A DNA stretch of 64,000 nt from Schaalia hyovaginalis (lineage in GTDB: Bacteria > Actinomycetota > Actinomycetes > Actinomycetales > Actinomycetaceae), in NCBI RefSeq assembly GCF_014208035.1, contig NZ_JACHMK010000001.1, positions 620,001 to 684,000 of the forward strand, written 5' to 3'. This document shows positions 44,424 to 54,908 of the stretch, piece after piece; the stretch's first letter is position 1; each line of letters begins with the position of its first letter. The notes under the pieces are model-generated. The model saw nothing but the letters and a program-made list of their open reading frames with translations. It was not told where the DNA came from and did not search any database. Both the position numbers and the translations under genes were made by a program.

Positions 44424-44978
44424 GTGGACACCACGGATATGGGAGACGAGCTCAAGGACGTCCTCATCACCGCCGATCAGCTCGATCAGCGCCTCCAGGA
44501 GATGGCCGCGGACATCGACAGGGACTACGCGGGCAAGGAGCTCCTCCTCGTCGGCGTCCTGCGCGGAGCGGTCATGGTGATGGCCGATCTGTCGCGGAAG
44601 ATCCACACTCCTTCGCAGATGGACTGGATGGCCGTCTCCTCGTACGGCTCGGGGACGAAGTCCTCGGGGGTCGTGCGCATCCTCAAGGACCTCGATCAGG
44701 ACGTGACCGGCCGTGACGTGCTCATCGTCGAAGACATCATCGATTCCGGTCTGACGCTCTCCTGGCTCCGGGCGAACCTCTTGTCGAGGGGCGCGAACTC
44801 GGTGAGGATCGCGACCGCGCTGCGCAAGCCCGCCGCCGCGAAGGTCGATGTCGATGTCGCGTACGTCGGCTTCGAGATCCCCGACGAGTTCGTCGTCGGT
44901 TACGGCCTCGACTACGCCGAGAAGTATCGGAACCTGCCCTTCGTCGGGACGCTCGCCCCGCACGTCTACGCGCACTGA
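44424..44978 (+). CDS. hpt: Hypoxanthine phosphoribosyltransferase
   Basis: The 184-residue purine salvage enzyme converts hypoxanthine or guanine and PRPP to nucleotides. It has the PRPP loop VLIVEDIIDSGLTLSWL (about residues 97-113), the early LLVGVLRGAVMVMADL and late YVGFEIPDEFVVGYGLDY, all standard for HPRT. GTG 44424 follows GAGGGG. It is 13 nt before ftsH, forming the usual tilS-hpt-ftsH cluster. Confidence 0.95.
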   Translation: MDTTDMGDELKDVLITADQLDQRLQEMAADIDRDYAGKELLLVGVLRGAVMVMADLSRKIHTPSQMDWMAVSSYGSGTKSSGVVRILKDLDQDVTGRDVLIVEDIIDSGLTLSWLRANLLSRGANSVRIATALRKPAAAKVDVDVAYVGFEIPDEFVVGYGLDYAEKYRNLPFVGTLAPHVYAH

Positions 44979-44991
44979 AAGGCCTTGCCGG

Positions 44992-46997
<2,006 letters not shown>

Positions 46998-47001
<4 letters not shown>

Positions 47002-47573
47002 CCTACGACCTGCAGGCTGTCGAGAAGGCGACCGCCGACCTGCTCGCAGCGATCGGCGAGGATCCGACCCGGGAGGGCCTCGTCGACACCCCCGCGCGCG
47101 TGGCGCGCGCCTGGCGTGAAATGCTCGTCGGCCTCGAGGAGGATCCGAAGGAGTACCTGAGGACGCAGTTCACCGCGGGCACGGACGAGCTCGTCCTCGT
47201 CCGCGACATCGTCTTCCACTCGGTGTGCGAGCACCACCTGCTGCCCTTCCACGGGCGTGCGCACGTCGGGTACATCCCGCGCGGCGGTCGCGTGACCGGC
47301 CTGTCGAAGCTCGCGCGCGTCGTCGAGGGCTACGCCCGTCGTCCCCAGGTCCAGGAACGCCTCACGGCTCAGATCGCCGATGCGATCGACGAGGTCCTCC
47401 ATCCCCAGGGCGTCACCGTGGTCATCGAGGCCGAGCACATGTGCATGTCCATGCGCGGCGTGTCCAAGCCGGGATCCTCCACCGTGACCTCGGCCCTGCG
47501 GGGCATCATGAACGACGGGACGACGCGCGCCGAGATGATGGCCCTCGTCCTGGGGGGACGGCGAGAACGGTGA
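46998..47573 (+). CDS. folE: GTP cyclohydrolase I
   Basis: The 191-residue enzyme opens GTP to dihydroneopterin triphosphate, the first step of folate synthesis. Zinc ligands are in [19 protein letters not shown] (about residues 74-92) and HMCMSMRGV (about 148-156); [19 protein letters not shown] is the conserved central helix. It overlaps ftsH upstream (ATGA) and folP downstream (GTGA), so the whole fol cluster is translationally chained. Confidence 0.96.
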
Positions 47574-48394
47574 GGATCGGCGGACCGCGGCTCCCCTCGG
47601 GACTCGTGCTTCCCGAGGATCGGACCCTCATCATGGGCATCCTCAACGTCACCCCCGATTCCTTCTCCGACGGGGGCCGTTTCTCGACGGTCGAGGCCGC
47701 CCTCGCCCACGCGCGCGGCATGATCGCCGAGGGCGCCCGCATCGTCGACGTGGGCGGGGAATCCACGCGGCCCGGCTCGACGAGGATCGATGCTGACGAG
47801 GAGTGGGCGCGCATCGGGACGGTGGTCGCCGAGCTCGCCGCGGAGGGGGTCGTCGTGTCCGTTGACACGCTCCACGCCTCCACGGCCCGCAGGGCGGCCG
47901 ATGTCGGAGCCGCGATCATCAACGACGTCTCGGGCGGCCGCTGGGACCCGGACATGTTCGACGTGGTCGCGGATTCGGACTGCGCCTGCATCGTCCAGCA
48001 CTTCCGGGCGCTGCCGGGGCCGGAGGAGGACTTCGACTACGGGGACGACCTCATGGGCGCGCTTTCGGAGCGTTTGAGCGTCCAGGTCGAGGACGCCCTG
48101 AGCAGGGGGATCGACGAGGAGAGGATCGTCATCGATCCGGGATTGGGATTCTCCCTGACCGACGCCCAATGCGCGGAGATCCTCGATAACCTGGGCCGCT
48201 TGAAGGACCTCGGCTACCCTGTCCTCATCGGAGCCTCCCGCAAGCGCTTCGTCAAGGCGATGGGCGGTGACCGCGACGAGCGGACCGCCGAGATCACCGT
48301 GAAGTGCGCGCGGGCGGGCATATGGGCGGTCCGCGTACACGAGATCGTCGGGAACGCGCGTGCCGCACGGGAAGGGAATGGGGACCTGGGATGA
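47570..48394 (+). CDS. folP: Dihydropteroate synthase
   Basis: The 274-residue TIM-barrel enzyme joins p-aminobenzoate to the pterin pyrophosphate and is the sulfonamide target. Signatures: [17 protein letters not shown] (about residues 22-38), [15 protein letters not shown] (about 60-74), IINDVSGG and DPGLGFSLT, with the C-terminal [11 protein letters not shown] 47570 overlaps the folE stop; the 3' end overlaps folB-folK by ATGA. Confidence 0.95.
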   Translation: MRIGGPRLPSGLVLPEDRTLIMGILNVTPDSFSDGGRFSTVEAALAHARGMIAEGARIVDVGGESTRPGSTRIDADEEWARIGTVVAELAAEGVVVSVDTLHASTARRAADVGAAIINDVSGGRWDPDMFDVVADSDCACIVQHFRALPGPEEDFDYGDDLMGALSERLSVQVEDALSRGIDEERIVIDPGLGFSLTDAQCAEILDNLGRLKDLGYPVLIGASRKRFVKAMGGDRDERTAEITVKCARAGIWAVRVHEIVGNARAAREGNGDLG

Positions 48395-50322
48395 GCCGTC
48401 CACTCGACGTCATCGCTCTGCGCGGGCTATCGGCGAGGGCGGTCCACGGCGTACTTCCCGAGGAGCACGTGGCGCCCCAGCCCTTCGTCGTCGACCTCGC
48501 CCTGTGGGTCGACGGCCGCGATGCCGCGCGCAGCGACGATATCGCCGAAACGGTCTCCTACGCCGAAGTCGCCGATGTCGTCTCGACGATCGTGAAGGGG
48601 CCCGCGGTCCGTCTCATCGAGACCCTCGCCCACAGGATCGCCGATGCGATCGTCTCCATGGAGCGCGTCCACGGGGTCGAGGTGACCGTCCACAAGCCGG
48701 AGGCCCCGATCCGTCAGGCCTTCGCCGACGTGTCCGTCACGGTCCGTGCGGGTCGCTGCGGTGAAGCCGGGGGCGCCGTGGAATTGACCCGAGACGTCCC
48801 CGAGGCCCCCGCGCGTCCCGAGGCCCGGGCCGTCCCCGAGATCCCCGCGCGTCCCGGGGCCCGGGTTGTACCCGAAGCCCGCCTCCCCGAGGCCCCCGCC
48901 CGTCCCGCGGTTCGCGTCGTGCTCGCCCTCGGCGGCAATATCGGCGACGCCCCGAAGACCCTGGCCGATGCGGTCGAGCGCCTCATCGACGACCCGCGCA
49001 TCGACGTGCTCGACGTTTCGCCCCTCCTGAGGACGATGCCGGTCCTCGCCCCGGGGCAGGCGCCCCAGGACGACTACTGGAACGCCGTCGTACTCGCATC
49101 GACCGCCCTCGCTCCGCGCGAAGTGCTCGCACTCGCGCACGAACTCGAGGCCTCGGCGAAGCGCGAACGCCTCGAGCGCTGGGGCGCGAGGACCCTCGAC
49201 GTCGACCTCATCGACTACGCGGGGATCGTCATGTCCGATGCGGATCTCACCCTCCCGCACCCGCGCGCCCGCGTTCGGGCCTTCGTGCTGGCGCCCTGGT
49301 CCATCATCGATCCGCAGGCCCGACTCGGCGGGGAGCAGGTCGCCGAACTCCTCGCGCAGGCCCCCGATATCGAGGGCATCATCGACGCGGTCGACGATTG
49401 GCTCGGCGATCCCGGGACGATCATGGCGGAGTCGGACGCCCTCATCGCTCAGGCCCTGGAGGAGAACGCGGTCCCGGCGCCGCCGGTCGCCCACCCCCCG
49501 GCGCCACCGCTCGGCTTCCCCCGTGACAGGACGGTCCAGAAGTCGCGTCTCGATCTCGTGCCCGAAGAGTCCCGACTGGGCCTCGCGCCCTCGGAGGGCT
49601 CCCTGGACCTCGTATGGCGGCAGCTGTGGGAACGCTGGTCGGCCCCGATCGACGTGACGCAAACGCGGGCGAGCACCGCCCCTGCGCTCACCGGACCGAC
49701 CGCATCCCCTCGCTTCACGGGGTCGACCGCGCCCCGTCCCCTCGCCGCATCGGCCGTGTCGCCTCAGCTGGCCGCATCGGCCGCCGAAGGGGCGACTCGC
49801 ACCTACGAAGACGCGGGATCGCGGGCCGAGCCCGCATTCGAGGAAGCGCCGACGACCACCGCCGCGCCCGCCGAAGGGGCCGAGGCCGACGCGCCGAAGC
49901 GGCGCCCGCGCTGGCTCCCCCTCCTCGGGCACAGGGAGGAGCACGCCGACGCGCGGGCATCGGCGAGCGCTGGCGCCGAGACGCCGGTGCCGAGCGGGAC
50001 TCGCACCGCCTCGACGGCCCCGGGCCGGGCCGGGGAGCCCCCGGCTGCGCCACACCCTTCGCGCACCCTTCCCACCTGGGACTTCGCCGGTGCGTGCGTG
50101 CGGATCGTCGATGAGGCCTCGGCGTTAGACGCGCCCGCTGAGCAGACGAGCGGCTCCCACCCGCTGAGGCGCTCCATCGTCGATCCGGGCCTGCCCGAAG
50201 ACGCGCTCCGCGGCCCCGTCGCGGATTCAGAACTCACGCGGACCGGCTTGCTGCGCAAGGTGGTCGTCCGGCCCTCCGTTTCAGGCCCGATCACCGTGAC
50301 GAGGGAGCAGGAAGGCCGATGA
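48391..50322 (+). CDS. folB-folK: Fused dihydroneopterin aldolase / HPPK with long C-terminal extension
   Basis: The 643-residue protein carries two consecutive folate steps. Residues about 1-120 are FolB (DVIALRGLSARAVHGVLPEE, VSYAEVADVV, LIETLAHRIAD). A repetitive linker of P-E-A-P-A-R-P units (about 135-170, a roughly 33-bp DNA repeat at 48798-48910) leads to FolK at about 172-330 (VVLALGGNIGDAPKTL, RWGARTLDVDLIDY, LPHPRARVRAFVLAPW). The last 300 residues are low-complexity Ala/Pro/Thr-rich with a charged patch (APKRRPRWLPLLGHREE) and an ordered-looking LPTWDFAGACVRIVDE near the end; no domain is recognised there. ATG 48391 overlaps folP. Confidence 0.92.
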   Translation: MSRPLDVIALRGLSARAVHGVLPEEHVAPQPFVVDLALWVDGRDAARSDDIAETVSYAEVADVVSTIVKGPAVRLIETLAHRIADAIVSMERVHGVEVTVHKPEAPIRQAFADVSVTVRAGRCGEAGGAVELTRDVPEAPARPEARAVPEIPARPGARVVPEARLPEAPARPAVRVVLALGGNIGDAPKTLADAVERLIDDPRIDVLDVSPLLRTMPVLAPGQAPQDDYWNAVVLASTALAPREVLALAHELEASAKRERLERWGARTLDVDLIDYAGIVMSDADLTLPHPRARVRAFVLAPWSIIDPQARLGGEQVAELLAQAPDIEGIIDAVDDWLGDPGTIMAESDALIAQALEENAVPAPPVAHPPAPPLGFPRDRTVQKSRLDLVPEESRLGLAPSEGSLDLVWRQLWERWSAPIDVTQTRASTAPALTGPTASPRFTGSTAPRPLAASAVSPQLAASAAEGATRTYEDAGSRAEPAFEEAPTTTAAPAEGAEADAPKRRPRWLPLLGHREEHADARASASAGAETPVPSGTRTASTAPGRAGEPPAAPHPSRTLPTWDFAGACVRIVDEASALDAPAEQTSGSHPLRRSIVDPGLPEDALRGPVADSELTRTGLLRKVVVRPSVSGPITVTREQEGR

Positions 50323-50807
50323 CGCCGATCTCGAGGCTCCGCCTCCTCGGCCTCGGCGTCGGAGCCGCGGTCCTCACCGGGGCCGCCAGTCTCGCCCTCG
50401 TCTCCTCGGGCGGGTCGCCGCTGCTCATCGCCCCGCTTCTCGCCCCGCTCTTCGCCGTCTTCGGCCTCGTGCTCGGCTGGGCGGGCCTTCATGTCCGGCG
50501 CTTCAAGGACCGTAAGCGGACCTGGGTGACGCCGCTCGCCGCGATGCGCATCGCGATCGCCGCGCGGGCCTCCGGCTACGTCGCCTCCGCGGCGGCGGGC
50601 GTGCTGGCGGGCGTGCTGGTCGCCAGCCTGGGACGCATCGAGGCGCCGCTCATGGCCTCGAACGCCCTCGCGGCGGGCTTCGCCTGCGCGGGCGCCCTCT
50701 GGTGGTGCGTCGTCGCCGTGGTCGTGGAACGCTGGTGCATCGCGGACATCGATGACGACTCGAAGGACCCCGGCGAGGTCGCGCGTCCGAGCGCCAGCCC
50801 CGCATAG
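50319..50807 (+). CDS. DUF3180 membrane protein
   Basis: The 162-residue protein has four hydrophobic segments (about residues 8-27, 33-52, 82-100 and 110-130) and the DUF3180 core RRFKDRKRTWVTPLAAMRIA then LAKASG-like ARASGYVASAAAGVLAG. The function is unknown, but the family regularly follows folK in actinobacteria, as here, with an ATGA overlap. Confidence 0.85.
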   Translation: MTPISRLRLLGLGVGAAVLTGAASLALVSSGGSPLLIAPLLAPLFAVFGLVLGWAGLHVRRFKDRKRTWVTPLAAMRIAIAARASGYVASAAAGVLAGVLVASLGRIEAPLMASNALAAGFACAGALWWCVVAVVVERWCIADIDDDSKDPGEVARPSASPA

Positions 50808-50896
50808 GGCCCTGCGGAGTCCCCGGGCCACTTCCCCGGTCCCGACTCCGTCAGTCCCGCTCACGACCCTTCAGCCAGTATTTCGAGGAGGCGATC

Positions 50897-51580
50897 ATGA
50901 CTCGAGGATCAGGCCGTTCCCCTTCACCGTCGGTGCGCAAGCGCCCCAACCTGTGGCCCCGGCGCATCATCACGGGAACGGGCCTCCTGGCGGTCGTGGC
51001 CCTGCTCGTCTGGGGGATCGTCAGCATCGTCGGCCTCGTCTCAGGCGATGCGCCCGCCGAGGAGGAGCCCCAATCGCTCGCGATCCGCAAGGCGGAGACC
51101 ATCCAATCGGGGGATTCCGTCATCGAGCTCCGTGCGGATCAGACGGCCACCCGTGACGGGATCGTCTCGGAGAGCGAAGGGGTCACCATTCCCGCCTGCG
51201 CGCCCGACGCCCTGCGCTACACGGCCGAAGCCGCCCAGGCGAAGGTCGGCGCGGGTGAAACGGTGTCCGTGTCGGTCGAGAACACGGGCGCGATCGCCTG
51301 CACGACCCGTGCGGGGGCATTGGGGCTTCGCGTCATCTCCGGCGAGCAGACCATGTACGACTCGACGGCCTGCGAGGGCTACGCCCCCGATGCCACGCCC
51401 CTCCTGCTGGCGCCGGGCGCCTCCTGGAGCGGAACGCTCGGCTGGGACGGCCGCGTCTACTCCGAGGGCTGCGTCGCCCCCGCTGAGGCCCTGAACGCCG
51501 AAGCCGGGACCTACCGCGCGGTCGTCGTGGTCGGGGGCGAGGCGGTCACGGGGGAAGCGGTCTTCGAGATCGTCCCCTGA
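50897..51580 (+). CDS. Membrane-anchored extracytoplasmic protein of unknown function
   Basis: The 227-residue protein has a short basic N-terminus, one anchor helix (about residues 27-48) and an outside beta-rich domain with four cysteines (at IPACAP, IACTTR, TACEGY and EGCVAP) that could make two disulfides. VSVENTGAIACTTRAGALGL recalls DUF4232-like or other immunoglobulin-type folds, without certainty. GGAGG precedes ATG 50897. The stop is 2 nt from the end of convergent disA, leaving no room for a separate terminator. Confidence 0.7.
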   Translation: MTRGSGRSPSPSVRKRPNLWPRRIITGTGLLAVVALLVWGIVSIVGLVSGDAPAEEEPQSLAIRKAETIQSGDSVIELRADQTATRDGIVSESEGVTIPACAPDALRYTAEAAQAKVGAGETVSVSVENTGAIACTTRAGALGLRVISGEQTMYDSTACEGYAPDATPLLLAPGASWSGTLGWDGRVYSEGCVAPAEALNAEAGTYRAVVVVGGEAVTGEAVFEIVP

Positions 51581-51582
51581 GG

Positions 51583-52653
51583 TCACCAGCCGACGATGCC
51601 GCTGGCCGCCATCTGGGCCTGATGATCGAGGTTCTCGCGGATGAGCTTGGCCCGGTAGGGGCCGATGCCCTCGATGCCCTGGAGGTCCTCGACGCTCGCG
51701 GCGCGCAGCTCCTGGAAGGTCGGCCAGTGGGAGGAGACCTCCTTGATGACGCTCCACGGAAGGTGGGGGACGAGCGAGAGCGCGCGAATGCCGCGCGGCT
51801 GGATATCGCGATCGAGGTCGGCGACCTCGAACACGCCCAGTCCCAGCACATTCGCGATCGCGCTGAGATCGACGAGCTTGTCGCCGCCGAGCTCGGACAG
51901 GTGCTGATCGACCGACGCGATCGACGAGGCGGAGCGGATGTAGTCGCGCAGGACGAGCGCCCGCTCCGAGGCGGAGCCGCGAACGAGATCATCGACCTGA
52001 AGGGCCAGGAGGCGGCCTTCGGAGCCGAGCTCCTCGAGGTAGCCGTTGATCTCAGAAGTGATGCGCCTGATCATCTCCATCCGCTGGACGACCGTCGCGA
52101 CGTCGCGGATCGTCGCGGAATCGCGCATCTCCAGAACGGTGAGAGTCTGAAGCACCTCGTCGAGTCGCTGCGAATAGCGGTCGAGCGTGTCGACCGCGAG
52201 ATTCGCGCGTGAGAGCAGGGACTCGGGCTCCTCGACGAGGCGATGGCATTCGCCGACGTAGACGGAGATCATCCTCATCGAGGCGGAAAGGGACAGGACC
52301 GGGAGGTGGGTCTGGCGCGCCGTCCTCTGAGCCGTTCGGTGGCGCATCCCGGATTCATCCGTGGGGATCGTCGGATCGGGCAGGAGCTGAACGTTCGCCT
52401 TGCGGATCCTCATGTTCTCGATATCGAGGACGACCGCCCCGTCCATCTTGCACAGTTCGCGCAGGCGCGAGGCCGTGAAGTCCACATCGAGGTCGAAGCC
52501 GCCCGAGCAGATCGCCTCGACCTCCGGCGTGTAACCGAGGACGATGAGGCCGCCCGTGTGCGAACGCTGAATCCGCTCAAGGCCCTCGCGCAGGGCGGTA
52601 CCGGGGGCGACGGCCGCGAGGGCCTCCCTGAGGATCACCGAATCGGATGTCAC
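51583..52653 (-). CDS. disA: Diadenylate cyclase DisA
   Basis: DisA makes c-di-AMP from two ATP and scans DNA for damage. The 356-residue protein has the DAC domain with MDGAVVLD (about residues 69-76) and GMRHRTAQR (about 104-112), a helical spine, and a C-terminal helix-hairpin-helix (LQGIEGIGPYRAKLIRENL). GTG 52653 starts it, 37 nt after radA, the order found in actinobacteria and firmicutes. c-di-AMP usually controls potassium and wall homeostasis, and a Trk/Ktr pair is encoded next door. Confidence 0.96.
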   Translation of the reverse strand: MTSDSVILREALAAVAPGTALREGLERIQRSHTGGLIVLGYTPEVEAICSGGFDLDVDFTASRLRELCKMDGAVVLDIENMRIRKANVQLLPDPTIPTDESGMRHRTAQRTARQTHLPVLSLSASMRMISVYVGECHRLVEEPESLLSRANLAVDTLDRYSQRLDEVLQTLTVLEMRDSATIRDVATVVQRMEMIRRITSEINGYLEELGSEGRLLALQVDDLVRGSASERALVLRDYIRSASSIASVDQHLSELGGDKLVDLSAIANVLGLGVFEVADLDRDIQPRGIRALSLVPHLPWSVIKEVSSHWPTFQELRAASVEDLQGIEGIGPYRAKLIRENLDHQAQMAASGIVGW

Positions 52654-52690
52654 AATCCCGCCTTCCTACGCACCGGCTTCGATTCGAAGT

Positions 52691-54061
52691 TTACGGCAGC
52701 GCCGCGCGGATCGCGGTCGCGAGGTCGGAAACGGTCAGCACTGTGAGACTGTCGATCCGCGGAAGATCCTCCGAACCCTTCGCCGGCACGATCGCCCGAG
52801 TGAATCCCAGACGGGCGGCCTCCTGCAGGCGGCGGCCCACGCCGGTCGATGCGCGGATCTCCCCGGTCAATCCGATCTCGCCGATCGCGACCGTTCCCGG
52901 CCGGGGGACGATCTGCTCATGAGCCGTGACGATGGCGATCGCCATCGCGAGATCGATCGCCGGTTCGGCGCTCCTCGCGCCGCCGACGGTCGACACGTAC
53001 ACGTCGTAGGAGGACAGGTCGACATCGAGCCGGGCCTGGAGGACCGCGAGGATCATGGCGACCCGGGAATGATCGACGCCCGAGGTCGTCCGCCTGGGCG
53101 ATCCCGCGGCGCTCGAGGCGACGAGGGCCTGGACCTCGGTCGGCATCGGGCGGCGCCCCTCGAGCGAGACCGTCACGCAGGTCCCCGGGACATTCGCCGA
53201 GGACTCCGAGAGGAACAGGCCGGAAGGATCGGGGACCTCGCGGATCCCGGATTCCACGAGCTCGAAGCAGCCGACCTCGTCGGTCGGCCCGTAGCGGTTC
53301 TTCACGGCCCGCAAGAGGCGCAGACGCGAATGGCGGTCCCCCTCGAATTGGCAGACGACATCCACGAGGTGCTCCAGGACCCGCGGACCCGCGATGCCCC
53401 CGTCCTTCGTCACATGGCCGACGAGGAGCACCGGCAGATCGCGCTCCTTCGCGGCGCGGATGAGGCCGGCCGCGACGGCGCGCACCTGTGCGACGCCCCC
53501 GGCCCCGCCCTCGACCTGGCCCGATGAGACGGTCTGCACGGAATCGACGATGAGGAGCGAAGGGGAGACCGCGTCGACGTGCCCGAGCACTGAGGCGAGG
53601 TCGTTGTCATCGGCGAGGAGGAGGCGGTCGTCCAAGGCGCCGATGCGCATCGCCCGCGCCTTGACCTGCGAGGAGGATTCCTCACCGGTCACGTAGAGGA
53701 CCGGGCCATGGTCCCCGGTCCCGCGGGCGGCGCGCGCCGCCACATCGAGGAGGAGGGTCGATTTGCCCACCCCGGGTTCGCCGGCGAGCAGGACGACGGC
53801 GCCCGGGACGACGCCCCCGCCGAGGACGCGATCCAGCTCCCCTACACCGGTCGGGCGCGAGCGCGCACGTTCGCCGTCGACATCCCCGATGGGGAGCGCC
53901 GGTCGACGGGGCGCAACCGCAGCGGTGCCCCCCGCGATCGCGCCGCCGGGCGCGGCCTCCTCCAGGGTGCCCCATGCGGAGCAGTCCCGGCACTGGCCCG
54001 CCCACTTCGGGCTCGTCCAGCCGCACTCCGTGCAGCGGTAGATCGTCTTCGCCTTCACCAT
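52691..54061 (-). CDS. radA: DNA repair protein RadA
   Basis: RadA/Sms is a RecA-like helicase that processes recombination intermediates. The 456-residue protein has the N-terminal C4 zinc finger (CTECGWTSPKWAGQCRDCSAW, split CxxC...CxxC), Walker A AGEPGVGKSTLLLD (about residue 94), the RadA-specific KNRYG (AVKNRYGPTDEVG) and the C-terminal Lon-like domain. ATG 54061 lies exactly 6 nt after the -10-like TAGGCT, so the message is probably leaderless. disA follows. Confidence 0.96.
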   Translation of the reverse strand: MVKAKTIYRCTECGWTSPKWAGQCRDCSAWGTLEEAAPGGAIAGGTAAVAPRRPALPIGDVDGERARSRPTGVGELDRVLGGGVVPGAVVLLAGEPGVGKSTLLLDVAARAARGTGDHGPVLYVTGEESSSQVKARAMRIGALDDRLLLADDNDLASVLGHVDAVSPSLLIVDSVQTVSSGQVEGGAGGVAQVRAVAAGLIRAAKERDLPVLLVGHVTKDGGIAGPRVLEHLVDVVCQFEGDRHSRLRLLRAVKNRYGPTDEVGCFELVESGIREVPDPSGLFLSESSANVPGTCVTVSLEGRRPMPTEVQALVASSAAGSPRRTTSGVDHSRVAMILAVLQARLDVDLSSYDVYVSTVGGARSAEPAIDLAMAIAIVTAHEQIVPRPGTVAIGEIGLTGEIRASTGVGRRLQEAARLGFTRAIVPAKGSEDLPRIDSLTVLTVSDLATAIRAALP

Positions 54062-54067
54062 GCTCGA

Positions 54068-54073
54068 AGCCTA
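54068..54073 (-). promoter_or_regulatory. -10 box of radA (leaderless)
   Basis: TAGGCT on the minus strand, then 6 nt (TCGAGC), then ATG 54061; no ribosome site. Confidence 0.6.
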
Positions 54074-54125
54074 ACGGCGGGCATGGGCATGTGCGGCACT
54101 GCTTAGAGCGCCGCGGGCGCGCCGT

Positions 54126-54800
54126 CTAGGGGCGGTTCGCGAAGTACTCGAGCAGGCGGGCGTCGCCGGACACGATGATGATGTCCTCGGGGTTGATGCG
54201 CGTCTTCGAGGTCGCGTACTCGAAGGGCGTTCCCGGGCGCAGGACGCCGAGCAGATTCACGCCGTAGCGCCCTCGCAGATCCAGGTCCTCCACCGTGAAG
54301 CCGTGCACCTCTTTGGGGGGGCGCAGCTTCATGATCGCGAAGCCGTCCTTCTCCATCTCGATGTAGTCGATCATCCGGCCGCCGACGAGGTGGGCCGTGC
54401 GCTGACCCGCGTCGAATTCCGGATAGATGACGTGGTGGGCGCCGATCCTCCTCAGGATCCGGCCGTGCTCCCGGGAGATCGCCTTCGCCCAGATCGAGGG
54501 CATCCCCATGTCGACGAGATTCGCGGTGATGAGCACCGAGGACTCGAGCGATGATCCGGCGCCGACCACTGCGGCGCGGAATTCGCGGGCCCCGAGCTGC
54601 TCGAGGGCCTCCATCGAGGTCGCATCCGCTTCGACGAGGGGGAAGCGCCCCGCGAAGGCCTGAACGCGCGCGGGGTTCTTCTCGATCGCGAGGATCTCGT
54701 ACCCCAGTTTGTCGAGCGTCACGGCCACAGCCGAACCGAAACGACCGAGTCCGATGACGAGTGTTCCGGAGGCGAGTTCGCGTGCATCCTCGTGAGCCAT
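54126..54800 (-). CDS. Trk/Ktr-type potassium uptake regulatory subunit (RCK protein)
   Basis: The 224-residue cytosolic ring-forming subunit gates the partner potassium channel. It has an RCK N domain with the NAD-binding VIGLGRFGSAVA (about residues 15-26) and the acidic AIEKNPARV that binds the ribose, then an RCK C domain after about residue 140. ATG 54800 is preferred: it lies 7 nt after CATAAT (leaderless pattern); ATG 54809 would add MAS. The partner gene lies 108 nt upstream, separated by a hairpin. Confidence 0.9.
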   Translation of the reverse strand: MAHEDARELASGTLVIGLGRFGSAVAVTLDKLGYEILAIEKNPARVQAFAGRFPLVEADATSMEALEQLGAREFRAAVVGAGSSLESSVLITANLVDMGMPSIWAKAISREHGRILRRIGAHHVIYPEFDAGQRTAHLVGGRMIDYIEMEKDGFAIMKLRPPKEVHGFTVEDLDLRGRYGVNLLGVLRPGTPFEYATSKTRINPEDIIIVSGDARLLEYFANRP

Positions 54801-54848
54801 GCTCGCCATTATGCCCCGAAGAGCCCGATCTCGGGGACGCGGTCTGCC

Positions 54849-54880
54849 GGGCGCCCCGCGCCGGCCGGGGCCGGGCGCCC
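54849..54880 (-). terminator. Hairpin between the potassium channel gene and its regulator
   Basis: GGGCGCC (54849-54855) pairs with GGCGCCC (54874-54880) and the inner CCCCG with CGGGG. No T-run. It lies just after the stop of the channel gene. Confidence 0.5.
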
Positions 54881-54908
54881 CTCGTCGATCAGCGGAGCCT
54901 CGCGTCCT

